Positions 48,269 to 55,339 of a stretch of 55,339 nucleotides of DNA are shown here, piece after piece. This DNA comes from a virus, in the IMG/VR virus record IMGVR_UViG_3300024261_000039, positions 1 through 55,339 of that record. The stretch is one strand, 5' to 3'. The notes below the pieces were generated by a model. The model saw nothing but the letters and a program-made list of their open reading frames with translations. It made no database searches and was not told the DNA's origin. Made by a program: the position numbers and the translations under genes. Position 1 is the stretch's first letter, and each line of letters starts with the position of its first letter.

Positions 48269-48712
48269 ATGCTGGCTGAACTTGCTATTGCCAATGCCGC
48301 GTTTGAGGTCATAAGAACCGCGGTATCTAACGGTAAGGAGATTTTTGAGTTAGGCGATCACCTAGCTAAGTTCTCAGACGCTGGTCGGGAAATTGACCAC
48401 AAAGCAAAGTTAGCTAAAAAGGGGTCGGAGCAAGAGTCTGACCTAGAAATATTCATGGCGCAAGAAGCCATGAGGAACAAACGAGAACAACTCAAAGAAC
48501 TGATGATACGGACTCGCCATCTCATGTGGGACGACTTCCTCCGGTTCGAAGGACAACAACAGAAAGCACGACTTAAAGCACAGCGTGATGAAGAGCGTCA
48601 GAAAGAAGAACGAACAGATTTCATTATGACTTGTGTTGCTTGGATTGTAGCCTTCTTTATCCTCGCAGGATCACTGGTTGGTGGGCTTAAATTAATTATT
48701 GGGATGAAGTAA
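48269..48712 (+). CDS. Membrane-anchored helical late protein
   Basis: A 147-residue protein: an N-terminal helical region (ELAIANAAFEVIRTAVSNGKEIFELGDHLAKF), a highly charged middle and a C-terminal membrane helix (FIMTCVAWIVAFFILAGSLVGGL). This pattern is common in marine podoviruses near lysis genes. It could be a holin or spanin component, or a virion protein. The next gene overlaps as TAATGG. Confidence 0.55.
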   Translation: MLAELAIANAAFEVIRTAVSNGKEIFELGDHLAKFSDAGREIDHKAKLAKKGSEQESDLEIFMAQEAMRNKREQLKELMIRTRHLMWDDFLRFEGQQQKARLKAQRDEERQKEERTDFIMTCVAWIVAFFILAGSLVGGLKLIIGMK

Positions 48713-48903
48713 TGGATGAGAGGTCTTGCAGTCAAATGGAAACCACAATTAAGATTCATAAACATCGAATCGATGAGTTGGAAAAGACTCTTGATGATAT
48801 ACATACCCAACTGACCCACATAAAGGGGTGTGCCTACGGGGCTTGCGGGTACGCACTAGCCTCGCAGTTGGGGTGGTTGGATGCTATTACTCTAGTGAAA
48901 TGA
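48712..48903 (+). CDS. Small coiled-coil protein
   Basis: A 63-residue protein with a coiled-coil centre (IKIHKHRIDELEKTLDDIHTQLTHIKG) and a hydrophobic Ala/Gly/Cys-containing end. The ATG overlaps the previous stop. It is probably part of the small membrane/lysis gene group; function unknown. Confidence 0.5.
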   Translation: MDERSCSQMETTIKIHKHRIDELEKTLDDIHTQLTHIKGCAYGACGYALASQLGWLDAITLVK

Positions 48904-49016
48904 AGGATTACTGGGAGATTGTCGTGACTATGTTCTGGATGATCTTCTTAGCGGCTCTTGGGAGTTCTTTAGCGGTGTTTATCTTACAAGAAATCATGGA
49001 GGTGTTTTATGTTTAA
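48900..49016 (+). CDS. Small single-span membrane protein, holin candidate
   Basis: A 38-residue protein that is almost one membrane helix (VVTMFWMIFLAALGSSLAVFIL) with charged ends. The ATG overlaps the previous TGA (ATGA), and the product ends inside the start region of the DUF1353 gene. Size and topology fit a pinholin- or holin-like peptide (inference). Confidence 0.5.
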   Translation: MKDYWEIVVTMFWMIFLAALGSSLAVFILQEIMEVFYV

Positions 49017-49377
49017 AGGTACATTGAATATTGAGGCTGTGGCGGGGGAAGATGCGTACATCCTCACATCCCCCATAACGTATTTGACAAATGATGGGGA
49101 TGAGGTGACGATCCCAAAGGGGTTCAAGACTAATTTCGCCTCAGTTCCTAACATAGCCAAGGTCTACGTTGATGACAACAGTCACTTCATCAGACTACCT
49201 TCAGTTGCCCACGATTTCTTATATTCAAAAGAGTCTGCGTATTTAGGGTTTACCCGTAAGCAAGCAGATTTTGTGCTTTTAACAGCAATGCAAGAACAGG
49301 GGATGAGACCGAGTAAGGCTCTCCTTATCTATTATATTTTAAGAGTCTTTGGAGGACGCAACTATGAAAAGCGTTAG
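49009..49377 (+). CDS. DUF1353 family protein
   Basis: The 122-residue protein shows the DUF1353 pattern: VTIPKGFKTNFASVP, AHDFLYSKE, RKQADFVLLTAMQEQGM and a C-terminal YYILRVFGG. GGAGG stands before the ATG. Family members lie in phage late or lysis regions and have no proven activity. It overlaps the lipoprotein gene by 14 bases. Confidence 0.75.
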   Translation: MFKGTLNIEAVAGEDAYILTSPITYLTNDGDEVTIPKGFKTNFASVPNIAKVYVDDNSHFIRLPSVAHDFLYSKESAYLGFTRKQADFVLLTAMQEQGMRPSKALLIYYILRVFGGRNYEKR

Positions 49378-49588
49378 TTTACTACTGTGCTTGGTTTTTT
49401 TAACGGGGTGTTCTGTCACACAATCTATTGCAGGGAAGGCCGCGAATTTCGCAGTTAGTTCTTATTGCAAAATCCCAAGTGGCACTCTTGGGAGAAAAGG
49501 AATTAGAAAGACTTTTAATGAGGCCACAGCCCCTAACACAGTTTTGATTGAATGTTCCTCAGACAAGGAGACCCAAGGTGGCAACTAG
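49364..49588 (+). CDS. Small lipoprotein, outer-spanin candidate
   Basis: A 74-residue protein starting KSVSLLLCLVFLTGCS, a lipoprotein signal with lipobox LTGC. GGAGG stands before the ATG at 49364, and the ATG 15 bases upstream is not supported by spacing. Small phage lipoproteins in the lysis area often are outer-membrane spanins (family knowledge); the mature part here is not Pro-rich, so the call is tentative. Confidence 0.6.
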   Translation: MKSVSLLLCLVFLTGCSVTQSIAGKAANFAVSSYCKIPSGTLGRKGIRKTFNEATAPNTVLIECSSDKETQGGN

Positions 49589-50561
49589 TACACAGTTAGA
49601 TTACGGGGTCGGCAACAACACTGGCGGCCTGATGAATTATACCCAACCAACAGAGATTAAACCGCTCCCAGCACTTGGGACGTTGCAAACGTCTGGCACA
49701 CAGGCGGCTACAGTTCAAGGTCAGATGGACAACCTGCTGAAGAACGACAGCCCTTTAATGCAGAGAGCAACTACCAGAGCATCCCAAGCGGCAAATAAGC
49801 GGGGGTTATTGAATTCAAGTATGGCAGTCCAATCTGGTCAAGAGGCGGCTTTATCTGCCGCGTTACCCATTGCACAAGCAGACGCGAAGGCATATCAGGC
49901 ACAGGGTCTTGCTAACCAAAATGCCATGAACACGTTTGGTACTGCGACACAGGCCCAAGATTACAAGACTGCCTCAGCAGACCAAGCCTACTCACAGCAA
50001 ATGGGAACGGGCAACTATGCTAACTTAGCTGATGGGGCCACAGCACCAGCCGACCACCTTGGTGGCGGGGGTATTTTACAAACCCAAGCAGATATAGCCA
50101 ATACTGCACGGGATCAGATTTATGAGCAAACTGTAGGTACTGGTGACTACGCATCTCAGGTAGTTGATTCGACAGGTGCGGTCACACAAGCCGCTGGGAA
50201 TATTGGCGGTGGCGGTACAATCACAGCCAAGAACGATGCGTTACTAACTACTCAGGATGACGCGCAACTTCATGACACTGCGATGAAAGGGTTAGATGAA
50301 AATATGCGTGGGAACTTACTGTCCCTTGAGTCAAACTTCAACTCATTAGCACAGACTTCACGATCTGCCTCCACTATCTATTCCTCGTTTCTGACATCTT
50401 TGGTCGCAATACAACAGGATGCCTCTTTAGGCGAAACTGCGAAAACGGAATTGATTGACCAAGTTTGGGGAAAAGCAGAAGACTCCATTGAGGTTCTCAT
50501 GGCATTTGACTCTGCGGCTCTGGGAGTACAACAGCAAGTTTCTGATCTACAACCTGTATAA
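49578..50561 (+). CDS. Virion structural protein, Ala/Gln-rich
   Basis: A 327-residue protein. The GTG at 49578 is preferred: AAGGAG lies seven bases upstream and the longer TTG start has no site. Helical Ala/Gln-rich segments (AANKRGLLNSSMAVQSGQEAAL, GLANQNAMNTFGTATQAQDYK) and GGGG motifs recur twice (HLGGGGILQTQADIANTARDQ and NIGGGGTITAKNDA). It overlaps the lipoprotein gene by 11 bases and precedes the giant repeat-rich gene; probably a tail or core protein. Confidence 0.55.
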   Translation: MATSTQLDYGVGNNTGGLMNYTQPTEIKPLPALGTLQTSGTQAATVQGQMDNLLKNDSPLMQRATTRASQAANKRGLLNSSMAVQSGQEAALSAALPIAQADAKAYQAQGLANQNAMNTFGTATQAQDYKTASADQAYSQQMGTGNYANLADGATAPADHLGGGGILQTQADIANTARDQIYEQTVGTGDYASQVVDSTGAVTQAAGNIGGGGTITAKNDALLTTQDDAQLHDTAMKGLDENMRGNLLSLESNFNSLAQTSRSASTIYSSFLTSLVAIQQDASLGETAKTELIDQVWGKAEDSIEVLMAFDSAALGVQQQVSDLQPV

Positions 50562-50578
50562 GTTATAAGGGATAGCGT

Positions 50579-53500
50579 ATGTCAATCTGGGATTGGGATT
50601 TGGATTTATCATTCGGATATTCAAGTGATGCCGATACTAACTCTGACACTTCTGATTGGAATTTCACCACCCTCACTGATTCTATTTATGAGGGTGCAAG
50701 TGACATTTACGATTATGTAACACCGTGGGAAAGTTCATACGATAGTCCAGAGTACGTTTATGACCCTTATACCACAGACCCTATACAAGATGCTATAGAC
50801 TCTGGGACATACATTCCTCCAGAAGATATATCCGCAGAGGGTGAATACATAGGTAGTGACCCTGTATTTATGGGTGAGGGGTACACACCGCCAGCGAAAT
50901 TCACGACAGGCATTGAAGGGATGGGGTATACCTTCCCAGAAGAGTACACCCCAGAACACCTAGCGGAGACTAATACCCTATGGAATTTCGACCCTCATGG
51001 GGATGATGTCACTGACTATCTTCTGCTAGATAAGATAAATACTTGGCAAGATGAGGGTAAGACTGCTAAAGAGATACTAGAGATTGCGAATGAGTATTGG
51101 ATTGAGGATGCTCGAATAGCTGATTTGTATGGTATTGAGACGTCTGAACTGGAGTCTTTTATGGACTCCAATGCCAGATTTTGGGAAAACGTAGACAAGG
51201 ATACAGGTCAGGCATTTCTTGGTAGTCAGGGAAATGTAACTTTTTTGAATGGAGTCTTTAAATTAAATTGGGATGACTCACTGTTTACTGGTGTTGATAC
51301 AGATGGAACAGTATATGTAGATGGTAAGTACAGCAACCAAGACAACAACCTCCTATCTGATAGGTGGTATGACATTTCTCAGAAGTTTGCAGGGGTGGAC
51401 ATACTAGCCTCTACTGCTGGGATTATCTACGATTCTGTTAACACCAATCAAAATGTTAATTTTGAATCTCTAGGGGATATTGTAGAGGATAACGATCTTC
51501 TGCGTAGTGTGTTAAACACTTTGCTTACAGCCGAGGCTGGCGTTGGAGTGGCTTTGGATGTAGCATCTATAGGTCTCTCTGGCGAGAAGGTCGCTGGTCA
51601 TTTAGCCGATATAATCTATAATGGTGATGACAATGTTAGAGCCAAGATAGCCGACCACTTAGACAACCTGACTTTGGGTGAGTTTTCAGAAGGTCTTATT
51701 AAGATAATTGATGCTGTGTCTGGAGTTCCATCCATGTCCTTGGCTTTAGATGCCAGTAAGACTGTCTCCAGTATGACTTATTATTGGATAACAGGGGCGC
51801 AGGATGAGGATGAGGGAGGACTTCCAAAGAATCCATTTACGTTTGTTCCTACCACTGTACTAAGCATTGAAGAGTCTAAGCATTTCTCTGAGTCAAATTT
51901 TGGGTTGTTACAGGAAGATGGTAGCACCCGCCCTTTTACACCTATACCAGATGAGCCTCCTATATCTGCTGAGTATGTTCCCGCAGAACCAGTTTATCCC
52001 GACCAACCCGCTATACCCTCTATACCACCTGTCCCAGTTGCGGATAAAACATTTGATGACCTACTCGTTGATTTTGAGTCTGCCCTTGCCGAAAAGGGCT
52101 TAACCGCTACAGACCCTACTGGAACTGCCATAGCGTTCGATAAGGATATTTTGAAAAACATATCCTTATATCAAGGAGCGCAAGCGACATATAAAGGTAA
52201 TGTTTATGATATGGGTATGGGTCAGAACCGTGTTAACGGCAATGTTGTATCTAACTATGTCTCTTCGTATCGTACTGCCGCTGACCCAGACACTTACCAT
52301 AAAACTATACTGAATGTTGGTAAGGTTGCTGGGGAAGTCTTTGGTCAATACTGGAAAGATTTAACAGGTATGGAATTAATGGTCAGTAAGGAAACCACAC
52401 CTGACTATTTTAGCTCTTCAATTTATTCTAACAACAATTATTACTTCACAGATAGTGCTAGGGATGGGTTGTTTGAAAAGTGGGAAGGGTACATAGGTGC
52501 TGGGGTTAATGGGTACACCCACGGCATGACCATGAATTGGGACGCGATTAATGCTGAACAGCAAACTTGGGACTATAATGGATACCCTGCCAGTATAGAT
52601 ACAAAAACTACCGAGTCCGAAGCTGAGTTTACCCAGTTGACAAAGGCGTTTGACGATGCTTTAGAGTATGAAAATAACTACCCTAGCTTGGTGGCGGAGC
52701 ATTCGGTTGCTGTTACTAATATAGACCTTGACTATGATGCATCCATACTTGAGGGAATTGACAATTGGCACTCAGACTCTCTGTACAGGGATTATACAAC
52801 TGAGGTAAGTGTGGCAAATGACCTCAACTCCAATGATATTGGGGTGTCAGAGTCAGCTATACCAGACTACACAACCAATGAGGAAGGTAGATTTGTCCTA
52901 GTACCGCCAATAGAAGGTGAGTCCCAGCCGCCCAACACGCTGATGGCAGTTCATAAAGGGGCTGATGGTAAATATTCTTACTCTTATGAGCCAGACACAC
53001 TTACCTCCCCAGATAGTAAGTGGGAAAGTTCTGACTTCCCTATGCTATCTACGATGGTGGGTGCGGATGTAACTCAGGTTGTTGTGGATGTGGCAAACAA
53101 TATTGCCCATTTAGTAAACTCAGCGGGGGAATTAGCAGGGACACTATTGACCCGTGATATGGGTCAATATTTCAAAGGGTTAGACCAGTATGTGTACCCC
53201 TCAGATATGAATAAAATAGACCCATCCTCTGACTCTATCCTAATGGTTAATTTGGAAGGTGGCGAAGCTACCGCTGATCTAGATCGGTGGAATGTTATTA
53301 TTGATCAGTTGAGTCTTGGGGAGTCAGTTATAGTAACCCCTAAAAGTATAGCGTCTTCCACAGTAGATGCAGAAAATAACGCGGCAACCACAGCCAAGAA
53401 TAACGCTAATGAGATAGTACAGGGTAAGGCACAAGATCGACTGGACGAGGCTATAGCCAAGAGAGAAGAGGATGTAGAGGCTGAGAAAGCCGAATATGAT

Positions 53501-55339
53501 AGGGTTGTAAAATCTGTTGATGAAACAAACGCGAGTAACACAGCGACATATAATAGCCGAAAAGCCGAGGTTGATAGTGCAAACGCGAGTAACACAGCGA
53601 CATACAACGCTGGTAAAGTCGCGGTTGACGCACATAACACTCAACAACAAACAAATCACAATAATAACAAACTCAATTACGATTATTGGTGGCGTGAGTA
53701 CGGCAGTAAATCTGAATATAGCCATATATCCCCGCCACTGCCCATTTCAACCTCTCCCTATCAAAGTTACCCAGCCGCACCTACCACAATAGCGTACCCA
53801 GCCGCACCTACCACAATAGCGTACTCACAAGAAATATTAGACAGGACAGATTCGGATGGCAACTTCAAAACTTCCGTTCCTAACGTCACTACTAACCTGT
53901 CTGCGTACACCTCTGGGGATGAGAAAACAGCGGAGTATATAGCCCAGCACTCTATAGAGATTGATGTAGAAGTGGGCAAAATTTTAGAGAACTCCTCCAG
54001 TGCTGTGTCACCTGATGCGGCTGACTTAGTATCGTCTGAGGCAACTATAAAATTCTTAGAGACTCAACTATCCCATGTGAATAGTGGTGCAACTATCGAA
54101 CAGTCGAAGTCCGAGATAGCTACGCTTGAGAAAGAGTTGAGTTATTTGAAGGGCGGGGAATTATATAAGCATGAGGACATTACCTATACCAAAACCCTAT
54201 TTGACGAAGATTTAAACTCGACCAAAACTACCGAGACTCTGCCAGCTAACCTTTATACTAAAGACGAACTTACAGCTAAGATAGCTGAGATCAACAACAG
54301 TCTTGGCGAGATGGGGTTTACAGACTTAATGAGGAAACTCCAAGACTCCAGAGTAACATCTACTGAGGCTGGGTTTGCACTCGATGGTAAGAATGTCTTT
54401 AATCGGACGGTTGAAGAAGAGAAAACCTACCAAGCTGACAAGTTAGTACAACAACGAGACCAATTTTTCGCTGGGCTAAAAAAAGACGAAGAAATAACCT
54501 CTCTATCTAGAGAGGTAGATTGGCTAGAAGATGACTTAGCTACGTTACCATCGTGGATGGACGGTACTTCATACAGACCAGACCCCTCTAAGCCTGTAAT
54601 CAGTAAATTTCGCATACAAGAAGAAGATAGACTGAGGGAATCTTTGTTAGACCCCGCCCTTACTGCGGAGGAAAGGAAAGCCCTAGAAGATCAGCTAGCT
54701 TGGGTGCAGACTACTACAATAGATAGTAATAGTGATGGGGTTATAGATGCTAGGGATGCACTAGCCATACTGCACTCAATATCCCCTTCATATAGTAGTA
54801 GTCTAACTCCTGAAGAGAGAGCGGAAGTATACAAAGAACTTCTCCGTACACGCGATTTTAACTATGATGGTAGGATTACCATTAACGATGCCCTTACAGC
54901 ACTCAGGCACTCTGCTGGACTAGAGCCTTTAGTATCTGACGATCAGTTATACAACATTAGGGGAGAAAATAAGGCGGGACTCCCACCATTGGCTGGGTCT
55001 CTAGCTGATACTTTATTAAAGAAGAATGAGGAACTAGCCAGTTTACAGGCTACGGTCGAGGCTGGGTTGTCTTCCGATGAAGACCTAGAAAAGATCAAGT
55101 CTCTTACTGCTTCAGTAGAGTACCTTGAGGGTAAGACCTTCAGGAATCCAGACGGTTCTATTCCTGACGCTACTGCTGAAGGTTATGACGCTAGTAAGAC
55201 CTATAACATACATGGCTTTAACCCAAGTGGTCTGAACTCAGAAGGCAAATCTCAAGAAGATTTAAATAAAGAGTCAGCAGACACACAATCAGGGATAATA
55301 AGTAGTGCAGTTTCAACTGCTACTGACCCACTAGACAAG
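50579..55339 (+). CDS. Repeat-rich giant virion protein, N-terminal 1587 codons (runs off window)
   Basis: The frame starts at an ATG after AAGGGA and remains open to the window end. It is highly acidic and Asp/Tyr/Ser/Thr-rich. The first 100 residues hold the DPYTTDPIQDAI...GEYIGSDP module also found at the left end of the window. A central coiled-coil area has 18-residue repeats (NASNTATYN, 53526-53630) and a 27-base tandem repeat (PAAPTTIAY, 53768-53821). Two dockerin-like calcium loops occur, DSNSDGVIDARDALAIL (from residue 1382) and DFNYDGRITINDALTAL (from 1426). The GFNPSGLNS module recurs at 55212. Joined to 2-1036 it would make 1931 residues. Probably a virion or adhesion protein. Confidence 0.75.
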   Translation, partial: MSIWDWDLDLSFGYSSDADTNSDTSDWNFTTLTDSIYEGASDIYDYVTPWESSYDSPEYVYDPYTTDPIQDAIDSGTYIPPEDISAEGEYIGSDPVFMGEGYTPPAKFTTGIEGMGYTFPEEYTPEHLAETNTLWNFDPHGDDVTDYLLLDKINTWQDEGKTAKEILEIANEYWIEDARIADLYGIETSELESFMDSNARFWENVDKDTGQAFLGSQGNVTFLNGVFKLNWDDSLFTGVDTDGTVYVDGKYSNQDNNLLSDRWYDISQKFAGVDILASTAGIIYDSVNTNQNVNFESLGDIVEDNDLLRSVLNTLLTAEAGVGVALDVASIGLSGEKVAGHLADIIYNGDDNVRAKIADHLDNLTLGEFSEGLIKIIDAVSGVPSMSLALDASKTVSSMTYYWITGAQDEDEGGLPKNPFTFVPTTVLSIEESKHFSESNFGLLQEDGSTRPFTPIPDEPPISAEYVPAEPVYPDQPAIPSIPPVPVADKTFDDLLVDFESALAEKGLTATDPTGTAIAFDKDILKNISLYQGAQATYKGNVYDMGMGQNRVNGNVVSNYVSSYRTAADPDTYHKTILNVGKVAGEVFGQYWKDLTGMELMVSKETTPDYFSSSIYSNNNYYFTDSARDGLFEKWEGYIGAGVNGYTHGMTMNWDAINAEQQTWDYNGYPASIDTKTTESEAEFTQLTKAFDDALEYENNYPSLVAEHSVAVTNIDLDYDASILEGIDNWHSDSLYRDYTTEVSVANDLNSNDIGVSESAIPDYTTNEEGRFVLVPPIEGESQPPNTLMAVHKGADGKYSYSYEPDTLTSPDSKWESSDFPMLSTMVGADVTQVVVDVANNIAHLVNSAGELAGTLLTRDMGQYFKGLDQYVYPSDMNKIDPSSDSILMVNLEGGEATADLDRWNVIIDQLSLGESVIVTPKSIASSTVDAENNAATTAKNNANEIVQGKAQDRLDEAIAKREEDVEAEKAEYDRVVKSVDETNASNTATYNSRKAEVDSANASNTATYNAGKVAVDAHNTQQQTNHNNNKLNYDYWWREYGSKSEYSHISPPLPISTSPYQSYPAAPTTIAYPAAPTTIAYSQEILDRTDSDGNFKTSVPNVTTNLSAYTSGDEKTAEYIAQHSIEIDVEVGKILENSSSAVSPDAADLVSSEATIKFLETQLSHVNSGATIEQSKSEIATLEKELSYLKGGELYKHEDITYTKTLFDEDLNSTKTTETLPANLYTKDELTAKIAEINNSLGEMGFTDLMRKLQDSRVTSTEAGFALDGKNVFNRTVEEEKTYQADKLVQQRDQFFAGLKKDEEITSLSREVDWLEDDLATLPSWMDGTSYRPDPSKPVISKFRIQEEDRLRESLLDPALTAEERKALEDQLAWVQTTTIDSNSDGVIDARDALAILHSISPSYSSSLTPEERAEVYKELLRTRDFNYDGRITINDALTALRHSAGLEPLVSDDQLYNIRGENKAGLPPLAGSLADTLLKKNEELASLQATVEAGLSSDEDLEKIKSLTASVEYLEGKTFRNPDGSIPDATAEGYDASKTYNIHGFNPSGLNSEGKSQEDLNKESADTQSGIISSAVSTATDPLDK

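Noticed and set aside
49548-49577. TTG start for the Ala/Gln-rich virion protein
   Set aside because: No ribosome site precedes it, whereas AAGGAG is correctly spaced before the GTG at 49578.
53305-53725. Overlapping minus-strand frames of 111 and 133 codons with hydrophobic Cys/Ile-rich products
   Set aside because: They mirror the NASNTATYN repeats of the plus-strand virion gene and overlap each other in two frames; no start signals.

Overview
The window is almost an entire genome of a temperate, tailed double-stranded DNA phage, most likely a podovirus. It carries a large terminase, a portal, an N4-gp56-type major capsid protein, a nozzle-like protein, a long repetitive tail fibre and a 2823-residue virion protein, with no tape measure, tail tube or sheath gene. 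It also has a tyrosine integrase, a Xis-like protein and a CI/Cro-type switch, so it should form lysogens. Size and gene content recall marine alphaproteobacterial podoviruses (HMO-2011-like size class). The host assignment is inference only.

The two window ends lie in one gene. The reading frame from 50579 runs off the right end, and another opens at the left end and stops at 1036. Both carry the same repeated modules. Joining the ends with one shared g restores a single 1931-codon frame, so the molecule is probably circular or circularly permuted at about 55.3 kb.

Layout. (1) 1-12196, plus: end of the late operon (repeat-rich virion protein, GNAT-like enzyme, three internal or ejection-protein candidates, giant polyvalent protein with metallopeptidase, two ADP-ribosyltransferase-like domains, muramidase and LysM). 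(2) 12197-12417: structured RNA candidate and inverted repeat. (3) 19103-12418, minus: leftward early operon (tiny membrane proteins, Cas4-like nuclease, possible ssDNA-binding protein, VRR-NUC nuclease, SNF2-type helicase, DUF3310, xis, int). (4) 19104-20543: switch region with CI-like repressor, long palindrome and divergent promoters. (5) 20544-25875, plus: Cro-like protein, terminator, TOPRIM/VapE primase-helicase, family A DNA polymerase, MazG-like protein, small proteins. (6) 32080-25866, minus: accessory block of small genes, many zinc-binding, including separately promoted AT-rich units with a shared promoter-operator-leader. (7) 32081-32602: dense non-coding region with hairpins. (8) 32603-34288, plus: TerL and an antiterminator Q-like protein. 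(9) 34289-35080: two promoter-then-terminator units flanking an HNH endonuclease gene. (10) 35081-55339, plus: TerS-like protein, portal, scaffold, capsid, adaptor, nozzle, fibre, small membrane and lysis-type proteins, then the gene cut by the window edge.

How it seems to work. A symmetric 10-mer, AGCAAWTGCT, sits in both divergent early promoters, just downstream of all four accessory promoters and on the -35 of the late promoter. It looks like the operator of a genome-wide regulon. The repressor has lost both catalytic residues of the self-cleaving LexA/CI peptidase fold. The Q-like gene followed by promoter-terminator pairs suggests lambda-style late antitermination. The most interesting candidates are this operator network, the small structured RNAs, the non-cleavable repressor, and a dockerin-like pair in the repeat-rich virion protein.
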